Assembly (NCBI GenBank): GCA_017409345.1
Contig: JAFQSX010000028.1
Coordinates: forward strand, 1 to 63,477
DNA from: Muribaculaceae bacterium
Lineage (GTDB): Bacteria > Bacteroidota > Bacteroidia > Bacteroidales > Muribaculaceae
Direction: 5' to 3'
DNA length: 63,477 nucleotides
Under the pieces are notes generated by a model. The model did no database searches. It saw only the letters and a list, made by a program, of their open reading frames with translations, and had not been told where the DNA came from. Both the position numbers and the translations under genes were made by a program. This document shows, in pieces, positions 1 to 9,476 of this stretch (positions are counted from its first letter, which is position 1; each line of letters begins with the position of its first letter).

Positions 1-165
1 CATAATGCACAATGCATAATTTCCACGCGCCAGCCTTTATGTTCTTCTGTCCTTCTGTCAAAACTCTCAATTCCGCACTCCACACTCCGCATTAAACAAT
101 GTTTTGTCTAAAAAACTCGATGCAGGGGGAGCAAAAGACATTGTCAGTACCTGAAAAAATCCTAA
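1..165. other. Unassigned left-edge sequence
   Basis: No gene is recognised. Part is low in complexity, with repeated TCCGCACTCC-like words and short ATGCATAAT-type words. A short plus-strand reading frame ending at a TGA near 162-164 could be the tail of an upstream gene, because a strong terminator follows, but its residues are not recognisable. Confidence 0.3.
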
Positions 166-170
166 TTACA

Positions 171-205
171 AACGAGCAACCCCGCTCAGGGTTGCTCGTT
201 TTTTT
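171..205 (+). terminator. Intrinsic terminator of an upstream gene
   Basis: A perfect 12-bp stem (171-182 with 189-200) with a 6-base loop is followed by a run of T to 205. It faces the plus strand, so a plus-strand transcript enters the window from the left. Confidence 0.85.
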
Positions 206-270
206 GTGTGTTTTTAAGGTGTTTAACTTAATTATGCACTATAAATTATGTAGTATGAATTAAAATTGAT

Positions 271-278
271 TACCTTTG
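271..278 (+). promoter_or_regulatory. -7 promoter box for the FKBP cluster
   Basis: TACCTTTG fits the Bacteroidota TAnnTTTG -7 element and lies 41 bases before the first FKBP start codon. No other -7 box of this quality was seen before the three FKBP genes, so one transcript is likely. Confidence 0.6.
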
Positions 279-319
279 CACGTTGAAAATATTAATAACA
301 TCTCATTAATAAGATAATT

Positions 320-940
320 ATGACAGAATTAGAACGTTTAAGCTATGCCCTCGGCTTGAGTATGGGTAACAACTTTAAAAGTTCGGGTATAGAAGAAATG
401 AATATCAAAGAATTTGCTGAAGGGGTGGCTGCTGTATTTGAAGGCACTAAACCTAAAATGAGTTACGATGAAGCTAAAAATGTGATTCGCGAATTCTTTA
501 CCGCTCTTGAAGAAAAACAAAATGCTGCTGCCGCTAAAATGGGCGAAGTAAACAAGGCTGCCGGTGAAGCATTCCTTGCCGAAAATGCTAAACGCCCCGA
601 AGTGAAAACAACCGAAAGCGGTCTTCAATATGAAGTAATCAACGAAGGTAATGGCGACAAACCTGCAGCAAGCGACACTGTGGTTGTTCACTATACCGGT
701 ACGCTCATCGACGGAACTGTATTTGACAGTTCGGTAGAACGTGGCACTCCCGCTACTTTTGGTGTGACACAAGTGATTCCCGGCTGGGTAGAAGCACTTC
801 AATTGATGCAAGTAGGTGCAAAATGGCGTCTTTATATCCCATCAGACTTGGCTTATGGTCCTCGTGGTGCCGGTGGTGCTATCGGTCCTAACTCTACCTT
901 GATTTTTGACGTTGAATTGCTTCAAATCGCAGGTAAATAA
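320..940 (+). CDS. FKBP-type peptidyl-prolyl isomerase, cytosolic
   Basis: This is a 206-residue peptidyl-prolyl cis-trans isomerase that should speed proline isomerisation during protein folding. Residues 1-100 form a helical FKBP_N-type dimerisation region. Residues about 115-203 form the FKBP catalytic domain, with the VHYTGTLIDGTVFDSS strand-turn, the VIPGW motif and the LAYGPRGAGG...IGPNSTLIFDVEL block. There is no signal peptide, so it should act in the cytoplasm, unlike the two paralogues that follow. The next gene starts 3 bases after its stop, which points to co-transcription and coupling. Confidence 0.93.
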   Translation: MTELERLSYALGLSMGNNFKSSGIEEMNIKEFAEGVAAVFEGTKPKMSYDEAKNVIREFFTALEEKQNAAAAKMGEVNKAAGEAFLAENAKRPEVKTTESGLQYEVINEGNGDKPAASDTVVVHYTGTLIDGTVFDSSVERGTPATFGVTQVIPGWVEALQLMQVGAKWRLYIPSDLAYGPRGAGGAIGPNSTLIFDVELLQIAGK

Positions 941-943
941 TTT

Positions 944-1756
944 ATGAAACTCAAAGCATTAATCGTTTCATTGCTTCTTTCGGCAGTGTCATTCTCTTCA
1001 ATGGCACAAGACAAAGGTGTGGAATCGGGTATCGATTCTCTCAACATCGCCCTTGGGGTGTTGTGGAATGAACAATATGCTGAAATGTACCAAAATGATT
1101 CTCTAAAAGCCGATTCACTTTTTGCCGGCATGAGAGAGGGAATCAGATTGGTTAATTCCACCTCAATCTATGATGCCGGAGTGTTTCAAGGTGTTTTAAT
1201 GATGATGCGTGCAAATGAAATGCTCAGAGAAGGCATTTTTATCAAGCCTGAACAAATTATCAACACTTTCAGCGATATAGCACATGGGAAATCTGTGGGA
1301 ATGGATAAAGCCGGAGCCGAAAAATATATCCACGACTTTTTCTCTCCCCAAAACAATACTCCCGATAGTGTAAGCGTCGAATCACAAGAAGCTTTCTTGA
1401 ATGAACAAATGCAACGCCCGGGTGTTACTAAAACCGAATCGGGACTTCTTTTTGAAGTTATCAAAGAAGGTTACGGAGCATCACCTGTTTCAGGCAATAA
1501 AGTGATAGTTAAATATACCGGACGCCTTGCCGATGGCACAGTTTTTGACCAAACAGGTGAAGGAACTGCCACTTTTGATGTTGACAATCTCGTTCCCGGT
1601 TTTACCGAAGGGTTGAAGATGATGAAGGCGGGTGGAAAATATCGCTTATTTATCCCTGCTCATTTAGGCTACGGTAAAGAAAATATTCAAGGTGTAATTC
1701 CGGGCAACTCGGCATTGGATTTCACTGTGGAATTGATTAATGTTATAATAGAATAA
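944..1756 (+). CDS. FKBP-type peptidyl-prolyl isomerase, exported
   Basis: This is a 270-residue FKBP paralogue. A signal peptide of about 21 residues with an AQ end (SSMAQ) predicts export to the periplasm. A helical N-terminal dimerisation region is followed by the FKBP domain at about 180-268 (VKYTGRLADGTVFDQT, LVPGFTEGL, LGYGKENIQGVIPGNS). It has a shorter and more divergent loop before the IPGNS segment than its neighbours. It sits 3 bases after the cytosolic copy and 37 bases before the lipoprotein copy. Its role is probably folding of exported proteins; the substrate is unknown. Confidence 0.92.
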   Translation: MKLKALIVSLLLSAVSFSSMAQDKGVESGIDSLNIALGVLWNEQYAEMYQNDSLKADSLFAGMREGIRLVNSTSIYDAGVFQGVLMMMRANEMLREGIFIKPEQIINTFSDIAHGKSVGMDKAGAEKYIHDFFSPQNNTPDSVSVESQEAFLNEQMQRPGVTKTESGLLFEVIKEGYGASPVSGNKVIVKYTGRLADGTVFDQTGEGTATFDVDNLVPGFTEGLKMMKAGGKYRLFIPAHLGYGKENIQGVIPGNSALDFTVELINVIIE

Positions 1757-1793
1757 TATACAATTAAATAATAAAATTAAACAGTAATTAATT

Positions 1794-2735
1794 ATGAAAA
1801 AATTCATTTTAGGAATGGGTGCTTTGGCACTTTTATTCACTACAAGTTGTGGCAACGGCGCAAAAACCGCAGAAAACAATAACGACTCTTGTGTTGTTGA
1901 TTGTGATTCTTTGTCAATAGCAATGGGTGCCGGTCTTGGTGGAGGTATTGCAAACCAAATCAATTCTATCCCCGATAGCGCTTACAAAGCAAAACTTTCA
2001 AAAGAACAAATCATTGCAGGAATTGAATATATACTTTCAATTGATACTGCCAATGTAGGAAAAACTGCCGGTATCTCAATCGGTATGCAACTTGCAGGTC
2101 AAATCATGCAATTTGAAAAAATGGGCGCAAAAGTAGATCGCGCAAAAGTTCTTGAAGAATTCAAAAAAGCCCTTTTGGCCGATTCTGCTTCAATGGATAA
2201 ACTTAACGAATACAACACTTTCTTACAAATTTCAAATGGCAAACTTCAAGAAGCAGCCCACCTAAAACGTCTTGCTGAACTTGAAAACTCACCCGAAGCC
2301 ATCCAAGGAACTAAAAGTGGTGAAGCATTCATCAATAACCTAAAACAAAAAGATGCCGAAATCAAAACTACCGCATCAGGTCTTTCTTACAAAATCATTA
2401 ATGAAGGTGTTGGCGAAAAAGCAACTGATGATGACTTTGTAAAAGTAAAATATGTAGGTAAACTTATTAACGATACTGTATTTGATGATTCAAAAGGCGA
2501 AGCACGCGAATTCCCTGTAAAAGGTGTTGTTCCTGGTTTTGCTGAAGGTCTAAAATTACTCGGTAAAGGTGGTAAAGCAACTCTTTACATCCCCGGTAAA
2601 CTCGGATATGGTGTACAAGGTCAACCTGCAGCAGGTATCGGTCCTAACCAAATGCTTGTTTTTGAAGTTGAAATAACTGAAATCAACAACGAAAGCAAAC
2701 CTAAAGGTATCCCCGGCAAGCCTGTCAAAAAATAA
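1794..2735 (+). CDS. FKBP-type peptidyl-prolyl isomerase, lipoprotein
   Basis: This is a 313-residue FKBP paralogue with a type II signal peptide. The lipobox TTSC at about residues 16-19 predicts lipid anchoring in an envelope membrane. A long helical N-terminal region (about 40-190) precedes the FKBP domain at about 205-297 (VKVKYVGKLINDTVFDDS, VVPGFAEGLKLL, LGYGVQGQPAAGIGPNQ). A basic, proline-rich tail (KPKGIPGKPVKK) follows the domain. It is the last gene of the FKBP cluster, and a strong hairpin terminator comes 28 bases after its stop. The three genes together place the same enzyme in three compartments. Confidence 0.93.
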   Translation: MKKFILGMGALALLFTTSCGNGAKTAENNNDSCVVDCDSLSIAMGAGLGGGIANQINSIPDSAYKAKLSKEQIIAGIEYILSIDTANVGKTAGISIGMQLAGQIMQFEKMGAKVDRAKVLEEFKKALLADSASMDKLNEYNTFLQISNGKLQEAAHLKRLAELENSPEAIQGTKSGEAFINNLKQKDAEIKTTASGLSYKIINEGVGEKATDDDFVKVKYVGKLINDTVFDDSKGEAREFPVKGVVPGFAEGLKLLGKGGKATLYIPGKLGYGVQGQPAAGIGPNQMLVFEVEITEINNESKPKGIPGKPVKK

Positions 2736-2762
2736 ATTTTTTATTCCTATAGTAAGAAAAAT

Positions 2763-2797
2763 ATAACAAAAGCCCCTTTCAGAGGGGCTTTTGTTAT
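2763..2797. terminator. Terminator of the FKBP cluster
   Basis: A perfect stem of at least 13 bp (2765-2777 with 2783-2795) has a TTCAG loop, and the 3' arm contributes T residues. It is symmetrical enough to work in both directions. Confidence 0.85.
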
Positions 2798-2858
2798 CAT
2801 AAAATTAGAAAAAATTGCATTTTTAATAGCAAAATGTTTCTTTTTCTAATTTTTTTTA

Positions 2859-2866
2859 TAATTTTG
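2859..2866 (+). promoter_or_regulatory. -7 promoter box for the Lrp-type regulator
   Basis: TAATTTTG matches TAnnTTTG and lies 27 bases before the ATG at 2894. Confidence 0.5.
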
Positions 2867-2893
2867 TCATGAAATTCTATACATAGATTACCC

Positions 2894-3355
2894 ATGGAAA
2901 AAATAGACAATCTTGACAGAAAAATACTTGAAATAGTAATGCGTAATGCTCGTATAGCCTCTAAAGATGTGGCTACCGAATGTGGTGTGTCGCGCGCAGC
3001 CATTCACCAACGCATCCAACGAATGATAGACCTTAATGTTATAACCGGTTCAGGATACCATGTAAACCCCAAAATACTCGGATATCGCACTTGCACATAT
3101 ATTGGTGTTAATCTTGAACGTGGAGCAATGTATCGTAATGTTGTTCCCGAATTAGAAAAAATACCCGAAATTGTAGAGTGTCATTTCACAACCGGTCCTT
3201 ATACAATGCTTATTAAACTTTTTGCTCGCGATAATGAACACTTGATGGATCTATTAAATAATAAAATACAAATGATTCATGGTGTTACCGGTACTGAAAC
3301 TCTCATTTCGCTTGACCATAGTATCGATCGCGAAATCCCTATTCACTATAAATGA
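2894..3355 (+). CDS. Lrp/AsnC family transcriptional regulator
   Basis: This is a 153-residue regulator of the usual family length. Residues 1-60 hold the winged helix-turn-helix (LDRKILEIVMRNARIASKDVATECGVSRAAIHQRIQRM). Residues about 65-150 form the RAM/AsnC effector-binding and oligomerisation domain, with the GPYTMLIKLFARDNEHL segment. The family binds DNA as dimers to octamers and often senses amino acids; the ligand here cannot be read. The gene has its own promoter and terminator, so it is monocistronic, and no neighbour is an obvious target. Confidence 0.93.
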   Translation: MEKIDNLDRKILEIVMRNARIASKDVATECGVSRAAIHQRIQRMIDLNVITGSGYHVNPKILGYRTCTYIGVNLERGAMYRNVVPELEKIPEIVECHFTTGPYTMLIKLFARDNEHLMDLLNNKIQMIHGVTGTETLISLDHSIDREIPIHYK

Positions 3356-3381
3356 TTTAATTAGTTTTTTTACCAATATTA

Positions 3382-3407
3382 AAGCCGATGTCAAAAAACA
3401 TCGGCTT
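3382..3407. terminator. Terminator between convergent genes
   Basis: A 10-bp stem (3382-3391 with 3398-3407) with an A-rich loop is followed by TCTCGTTTTT. It lies between the ends of the Lrp gene and the convergent minus-strand gene and may serve both. Confidence 0.75.
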
Positions 3408-3451
3408 CTCGTTTTTATATATAATAAATCTAATACCTAATTATCAATCTC

Positions 3452-3979
3452 TTATAACATGTTTAACGCTTGCAATGCTTCAATTATTTCAGATTGAGAT
3501 AGAGTGCGACAATCCGATAGTTTGTTGGCAAAATCGTGCGCAATTTTTTGCACCTCGGGATGCGAAAATATACGACTGAGATAATCGTAGTTTTTATTAA
3601 ATATATCTTCTACCTCATCGCGTTCAAGTGAACATTCATTATTTCCTTCCTTAACAAAGTATTCTAGTATATTTTGCTTCGTTTTATGATTGATAAATTT
3701 TGCATCCAACACATAAGTACGACATAATATATTAGACAAGATCATACCCATTGTTAAGCGATATTTTTCAACATTGATTTCTAACACTTTTCTAGGCGAT
3801 ATTTCGGGGTTTCCATCCACCAATAATTGTGGAGTATATTTTATAGATTGAAATGCGTCAGAATCAAGACAAATGGCCGATATAAGGTTTTCCACATCCC
3901 ATATCACTGCACTCATTGCCACTCCGGTCAATCCGTAGCATTTATCTTGTTCATCTTTATACTTAAAATCAATATTCAT
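3452..3979 (-). CDS. Conserved-looking protein of unknown function
   Basis: This 175-residue acidic, mainly helical protein has no signal peptide or membrane segment, and I do not recognise its family. The start is taken as the ATG at 3979; an in-frame TTG at 3997 would add six residues but lies inside a hairpin arm. The C-terminal half (FSHPEVQKIAHDFANKL, LSQSEIIEALQAL) looks like packed amphipathic helices. It lies downstream of the leuS - rdgB - propeller operon, separated by a hairpin, so it may be a weakly expressed last gene of that unit. Confidence 0.6.
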   Translation of the reverse strand: MNIDFKYKDEQDKCYGLTGVAMSAVIWDVENLISAICLDSDAFQSIKYTPQLLVDGNPEISPRKVLEINVEKYRLTMGMILSNILCRTYVLDAKFINHKTKQNILEYFVKEGNNECSLERDEVEDIFNKNYDYLSRIFSHPEVQKIAHDFANKLSDCRTLSQSEIIEALQALNML

Positions 3980-3994
3980 TTCCTTATTATTGTT

Positions 3995-4033
3995 CAAAGG
4001 AGATTCCTCATTATATTGAGAGAATCTCCTTTG
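3995..4033. terminator. Hairpin between propeller gene and last gene
   Basis: A 12-bp stem (3995-4006 with 4022-4033) lies 22 bases past the stop of the minus-strand propeller gene. The T-rich side is on the plus strand, so on the minus strand it may be only a partial terminator or an RNA-stabilising hairpin. Confidence 0.5.
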
Positions 4034-4054
4034 TTTATTATTTGTCTTATATTA

Positions 4055-6448
4055 TTACTTTACAACCATAATTTTAGTTAGAGGTGTTGTTTCAGTATTA
4101 ACATTACCTTGAGAAGCATAAACCAAATATACACCTGCTTTTACTCGATTTCCGTTTAAGTCACAACCATCCCATGTAACCTTTCCTCCTTGTGATACGC
4201 TTGAGTAACATGTATTACCATTGGTATCTACAATTTTTATATTAGAATTCTGCATTAATCCATTTATAGTAATCCAACCTGTATAATCGGGTTTTACAGG
4301 ATTAGGGTAAACATATACATCAGAATAATTTTCTTTAGCAGGTGATGAAGATGGATTATATTCAACTAATCCGTTTGCTGTGCCCATAAACACCGATTTA
4401 GTCATAGGATGAACATATACACTATAGGCAAAGTTACTAGGAAGCATGCTGTTATCTATTGTAAAGTGGTTATATATTTTCTCACCATTTTCATCAACAT
4501 GATAAACACCATTGCTAGTAGTGGCAAGCCATTTATTGTTGTTTTCATCTACACTAATGCTTAATATAGTGAGAGCATCAAGAAGATAACCAGAGTATCC
4601 TGTTCCTGATTCATTTTTCAATTTCAATCTTTTCACAGTCATTGATGGGTCGATGGCTTTTGAAGGATCAGTGATTTCAAATACTCCATTAGTAGTACCT
4701 ACCCACACATGGCCATTTTCATCTTCTACTAAAGCAGAAAATTGATAAGGGTCAAATCGATTTCCGTCTTGATCAACAAAATAATCCCATAAATAATAGG
4801 TATCATCAGAAGTATCGGCATACGTTCCTTTGGTATCATAAGCAACTACATAACCACTCCATTTACCATCACATATAAAAATCATGTTTGATTTTTTACA
4901 AATCAATAATCTTATATCGCGTTCACTTTTGAATTCTCCCAGACTGATAGGAATCCAATCTTCGGCTGTTGTAGTTTCTTTTTTGCGTGCTTCGGCTGGT
5001 AATATATGCAAACATGGATCACCTGCTTTAAGTACTTCATTGGCACACCATAGATTATTCTCTTTATCAAAAGCAATACCAAACACACGACAACCATAAA
5101 TTGCTATCAACGAACTATTATTTTCGTGATAATGGGCCATTTGCTTACCGTCTTTAATTTTATATATACCATCCCAATATGTTGATAAATAATAAATTTC
5201 GGGATCTTCAGGATCAAAAACTATATTATAAGAAGTATAAGGTTTACCATCTTTTCGCTGATAGTTAAGACTTGCAGCATTCACAGATTCCAATCCCGAA
5301 GGAGTAATATCTTCTACTTTATCACCTTCTATAGAATTGACATAAGAATACACCCAAGCTTTATCTGATCCGAATCCACTAATATATTTCGATTCTCCAT
5401 GGTTTGATACAACCACTTTTCCATTAACATTACTTGTGATATAGAATGGATAATCTACTGTAAAAGAAGTGGGTTTTGTTTTATCTTTCAATACATCGGC
5501 ATTGCCCGATTCTATATTATAATTAGCAATACCTTTATTATCTCCTGCCCAAATATCATTAGGATTATCCCAAATTGATAATGTTTGAGGTTTTAAAGAT
5601 CCGGGAAGTTTAGAATGAGTATTTTTTATACCATTGGAAGTTATTGAATAAATCACACTATCGGATGAAACAAAATAATAATCCTCTTTACCTTGAATTA
5701 GTTGAGTTACTGATTGTGTGGCATCTAAAGACGTAGTATTAATTTTATTTGTTTCAAAATTAATAGTAAACAAATTTATATTTTTATTAGATGCATAAAC
5801 AAGCATTTTATTTTCGCTGATACCTTGTAAATCATTGAAATAATTTCCTGATGCTATATTAGTGAAATTATCAAATGAATCAAATTTAGCATCTTTATGT
5901 ATATAATACAATGCATGATTTTGATCAATCACCACATAATCACCTACACATGTAATAAAAGATATTTCCTTGTTATATATTCCGGTTGTTTTTACTTGAT
6001 GCTTGCTTTCATCATAAACAACTATTCCAAATTTAGTGGCCAAATAAATATATTTATCATTAAATGCAACATCAATAATATCAGGAGAAAAAGTCAATAC
6101 AGCATCTTTTAAAACCGATACATTTACTACTTCTCCATTATCATATAATAAATCAATATTACCTGTTGAATAGGTTATAACAAGATATTTTCCTTTATTA
6201 TTATAATAAATCTTATTTATATTATTTTCTGTCAATTTATTAAGTGAAGAGTAGGTGTAATTTTCTTGAGTATTCTTGTCATAAGAATACAAACAATTAC
6301 CCGACACAAAATAGATTTTATCGGGAGTTTGTTCCATTTGCGAAATGTTAGTATATCGCGAATAATTTTTCCACTCACCTGTTTCTTTCTGTGCAAAAGC
6401 AAAAAATGGTATTAAGGCTATTAAGATTAATAATACTCTTCTAATCAT
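4055..6448 (-). CDS. Secreted beta-propeller protein with T9SS sorting domain
   Basis: This is a 797-residue exported protein. It has a signal peptide (residues 1-19, ending AFAQ) and many propeller-like repeats, for example VWVGTTNGVFEI, KWLATTSNGVYHV and VFMGTANGLVEY, of the two-component-regulator propeller type. A C-terminal domain of about 80 residues (YPNPVKP...GGKVTWDGCDLNGNRVKAGVYLV...KIMVVK) has the form of a type A T9SS sorting domain with FlgD-Ig-like fold. It should be secreted and surface-attached or released. It is a close tandem paralogue of the gene just upstream (6465-8834), with 16 bases between them. The ligand is unknown; no kinase or DNA-binding part is present. Confidence 0.85.
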   Translation of the reverse strand: MIRRVLLILIALIPFFAFAQKETGEWKNYSRYTNISQMEQTPDKIYFVSGNCLYSYDKNTQENYTYSSLNKLTENNINKIYYNNKGKYLVITYSTGNIDLLYDNGEVVNVSVLKDAVLTFSPDIIDVAFNDKYIYLATKFGIVVYDESKHQVKTTGIYNKEISFITCVGDYVVIDQNHALYYIHKDAKFDSFDNFTNIASGNYFNDLQGISENKMLVYASNKNINLFTINFETNKINTTSLDATQSVTQLIQGKEDYYFVSSDSVIYSITSNGIKNTHSKLPGSLKPQTLSIWDNPNDIWAGDNKGIANYNIESGNADVLKDKTKPTSFTVDYPFYITSNVNGKVVVSNHGESKYISGFGSDKAWVYSYVNSIEGDKVEDITPSGLESVNAASLNYQRKDGKPYTSYNIVFDPEDPEIYYLSTYWDGIYKIKDGKQMAHYHENNSSLIAIYGCRVFGIAFDKENNLWCANEVLKAGDPCLHILPAEARKKETTTAEDWIPISLGEFKSERDIRLLICKKSNMIFICDGKWSGYVVAYDTKGTYADTSDDTYYLWDYFVDQDGNRFDPYQFSALVEDENGHVWVGTTNGVFEITDPSKAIDPSMTVKRLKLKNESGTGYSGYLLDALTILSISVDENNNKWLATTSNGVYHVDENGEKIYNHFTIDNSMLPSNFAYSVYVHPMTKSVFMGTANGLVEYNPSSSPAKENYSDVYVYPNPVKPDYTGWITINGLMQNSNIKIVDTNGNTCYSSVSQGGKVTWDGCDLNGNRVKAGVYLVYASQGNVNTETTPLTKIMVVK

Positions 6449-6464
6449 AATTATATATTTTTTA

Positions 6465-8834
6465 TCAATTTATTATCATAATTTTTGTCACAGCACCCGA
6501 TGATTGTTCATTTTCATTTTGTGAAACAAATACAAAATAAACACCCGATTTTACTCGCTCACCTACCGAATTACATCCATCCCATGTAGCCATACCACCT
6601 TCTGAACGTGTTGTATGGAATACATTACCGGCCGAATCGGCTATTTTTACAAGTGAATTATCCATCAAACCGGTTATTGTGATTAATCCTGTATATTCTG
6701 GTTTTACGGGATTAGGATAAGCATATATTTCTGAATAATCTTCTTTGGCTGGCGATGAATCACTACTATATTCAGCCAATCCATATTGAGTGCCTATATA
6801 TACTATATTATTTAAAGGATGAGCATATACACTATAAGTATTTCCCCCGGGGAAATAACTGTTTTCAGCAGTAAAATGCTCTATTATTTGGGTTCCTGTT
6901 TCATTTACAAGATATACCCCATCATCCATCGTTCCTATCCATTTACGATTGGAATTATCTACCGAAATACTTGTTACATGAATAGCATCAAGCAAATAGT
7001 CGGCATAATTGGTACCATCATTACGAGGCACTTTCAATCGATTTATGGTCATATCTTTATTGGTAGCATTACGAGGATTGGAAATTTCAATAACACCATC
7101 GGTAGTTCCTACCCACACTCGTCCGTTTTTATCTTCAACTAAAGAACATACATATACCGGATCATAAGACTTTCCATCTTGATCTATAAAACTATCCCAC
7201 AACATGAAGACATCATCACTAGTATCAGTATAAGTTCCTTTAGTATCATAAGCTACTACATTACCACTCCATTTTCCATCACATAAAAAGATCATATTTG
7301 ACTTTTTACATATAAGAATTTTAACATCTTTCTCAGCTTTAAAATTACCGAGTTTTATAGGTATCCAATCTTGAATTGTAGTAGTTTCTTTTTTACGTGC
7401 TTCAGCAGGTAATATATGTAAACTTGGCGAACCTTCATTAATAATTTCATTTGTACACCACATATTATTTTCTTTATCAAAAGCAATAGCATTGACACGA
7501 CATCCCCATGATTCAGTTAGTGTACTATTTTCAGGATTATATCTCGCAATTGTTTTACCATCTTTTACTTTATATAATCCTTCCCAATAACTACCTACAT
7601 AAAAGATATCAGTATCTTCAGGATCTACAGCCAATTGATATATATCATATAATACTTCTTTATTAGGATTAGATCTATGTGATGCTATTATTTCAGTAGG
7701 TGTAACATCTTCCAATGTTGAATTATCAATGGTACTTATATGTGCTTTTCTTTTATAGGAAAAAAGAAAATAAACCGATTCACTCTTATTTGACACATAT
7801 ACTTTCCCATTTTTATCACTTGTAATATAGAAAGGACAATCTACACTCAATGCTTGAGGTTTTAGTTTATCATATAATACAGTTATTGATTCACCCGATA
7901 GATCATAATTAGCAATACCTTTACCATCTCCTACCCACACTTTATCAGGATTATCCCATATTGATATTATTTGAGAGGCTAATTCAGATGGTAATGTTGA
8001 ATGTATATTTTTTTCACCTGTTGATGATACAGAATATATAATTCCTTTAGTTATATAATAATTATTTTCTTTACCATATATTATACCTAAAGAAGATTGT
8101 GAAGTATCTAATGATGAAGTATTTACTTTATTATTATTAAAATCTAAAGTATATAAATTTATATTTTTATTTAATGCATAGACAAGCATTTTATTTTCAC
8201 TTATACCCTCTATATCATTTATATAATTTCCTTTTGCTATATTAGTATAACTATCAAATGTTTCGAAGCGACCATCTTTATGTAGATAATATAAAGCATG
8301 ATTTTGATCTACTACTATATAATCGCCTACTACTGTTACTAATGATATTTCCTTATCATATACTCCGGAATATTTAACTTCGCGACGTTGTTCATCAAAT
8401 ACTATTAGACCAAATTTTGTTGCAACATATATACATTCATCTAAAAATGCCACATCATTTATTTCCAGTGAATAATTTAATGTTGCATTTTTTATATCTG
8501 GTAGATTTACTACACTTCCATCGGCATATAATAAATCTATATTACCTGAAGCATATGTTATTACTAAATAATCTTTATCTTTATTGTAATATATTTCGTC
8601 TACAACATTATCATATAACTTATTTTGAAATGTATAATTATATAATTCTTCAGTCTCTTTATCAAATGAAAAAAGATAATTTCCTGATACAAAATATACT
8701 TTTTCAGGCGTTTGCACCATTTTTCTTATATCAGAAAACATAGAATATACATTCCAATTACCCACAGTCGATTGCGACATTGCAGTGACATAAGTAATAA
8801 AAGCAATTATTAAAAATAAAAGTTTTTTTATCAT
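6465..8834 (-). CDS. Secreted beta-propeller protein with T9SS sorting domain, paralogue
   Basis: This is a 789-residue paralogue of the following gene, alignable from signal peptide (about 20 residues, ending AMSQ) to tail. Shared landmarks include YFVSGNYLFSFDKET, CKKSNMIFLCDGKWSGNVVAYDTKGTY (given here in part), VWVGTTDGVIEI and the T9SS tail YPNPVKPEYTG...TWDGC...VKSGVYFV...KIMIIN. The start codon lies 5 bases after the rdgB stop, so it is part of the leuS - rdgB operon. The two copies have diverged most in the middle blades, which suggests different ligands or antigenic drift; this is inference. Confidence 0.85.
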   Translation of the reverse strand: MIKKLLFLIIAFITYVTAMSQSTVGNWNVYSMFSDIRKMVQTPEKVYFVSGNYLFSFDKETEELYNYTFQNKLYDNVVDEIYYNKDKDYLVITYASGNIDLLYADGSVVNLPDIKNATLNYSLEINDVAFLDECIYVATKFGLIVFDEQRREVKYSGVYDKEISLVTVVGDYIVVDQNHALYYLHKDGRFETFDSYTNIAKGNYINDIEGISENKMLVYALNKNINLYTLDFNNNKVNTSSLDTSQSSLGIIYGKENNYYITKGIIYSVSSTGEKNIHSTLPSELASQIISIWDNPDKVWVGDGKGIANYDLSGESITVLYDKLKPQALSVDCPFYITSDKNGKVYVSNKSESVYFLFSYKRKAHISTIDNSTLEDVTPTEIIASHRSNPNKEVLYDIYQLAVDPEDTDIFYVGSYWEGLYKVKDGKTIARYNPENSTLTESWGCRVNAIAFDKENNMWCTNEIINEGSPSLHILPAEARKKETTTIQDWIPIKLGNFKAEKDVKILICKKSNMIFLCDGKWSGNVVAYDTKGTYTDTSDDVFMLWDSFIDQDGKSYDPVYVCSLVEDKNGRVWVGTTDGVIEISNPRNATNKDMTINRLKVPRNDGTNYADYLLDAIHVTSISVDNSNRKWIGTMDDGVYLVNETGTQIIEHFTAENSYFPGGNTYSVYAHPLNNIVYIGTQYGLAEYSSDSSPAKEDYSEIYAYPNPVKPEYTGLITITGLMDNSLVKIADSAGNVFHTTRSEGGMATWDGCNSVGERVKSGVYFVFVSQNENEQSSGAVTKIMIIN

Positions 8835-8839
8835 AAATA

Positions 8840-9430
8840 TTACTTTATATTATCAAGTTTTTCAATCAATTTTGCTGTAGCACGTCCACGATGACTTATT
8901 TTATTTTTTTCATCGCTACCCATTTGAGCAAATGTCAATTCACTCTCAATAGGTTTAAATATAGGATCATATCCAAAACCACTATTGCCGGCTTTATCAA
9001 GAGTTATTTCACCCTCTACAATACCATCCATTAATGATAATTCATCTCCAATAATCAAAGAAATTACTGTTCTAAATCGTGCTTTGCGATTTGATTTTCC
9101 TTGCATATTTTTTAACAATAATTCCATATTGGCTTGTGAATCATGATTATTACCGGCATATCTAGCCGATTTTACACCCGGTTCACCTCCAAGCACTTCT
9201 ACTTCAAGCCCGGTATCATCGGCAAAACAATCATAACCATAATGATCTTTTATATAACGGGCTTTAATTTCGGCATTACCTTCAAGTGTATCGGCTGTTT
9301 CGGGTATATCTTCGTTACAATTAATATCTTTCAAACTCAAAATATTGAATTTGTCGCCTATTATCTGTCTAATCTCCTCCAATTTGTGAAGATTATTAGT
9401 AGCAAATACTATTTCTTTTTTATTCGACAT
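8840..9430 (-). CDS. rdgB: XTP/dITP diphosphatase (RdgB/HAM1 family)
   Basis: This 196-residue house-cleaning enzyme hydrolyses non-canonical purine triphosphates (XTP, ITP, dITP) to the monophosphate and pyrophosphate, keeping them out of DNA and RNA. The family signatures are present in order: [12 protein letters not shown] near the N-terminus, [25 protein letters not shown] (in part) around 70-95, SGFGYDPIF near 150 and the C-terminal SHRGRA. Length is typical. It is cytoplasmic. It lies 46 bases after leuS and 5 bases before the first propeller gene, so the operon mixes housekeeping and secreted products. Confidence 0.95.
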   Translation of the reverse strand: MSNKKEIVFATNNLHKLEEIRQIIGDKFNILSLKDINCNEDIPETADTLEGNAEIKARYIKDHYGYDCFADDTGLEVEVLGGEPGVKSARYAGNNHDSQANMELLLKNMQGKSNRKARFRTVISLIIGDELSLMDGIVEGEITLDKAGNSGFGYDPIFKPIESELTFAQMGSDEKNKISHRGRATAKLIEKLDNIK

Positions 9431-9476
9431 AAAATACCTTTAAAGTATTAATTATAACGAAAATACACTTTATTTA

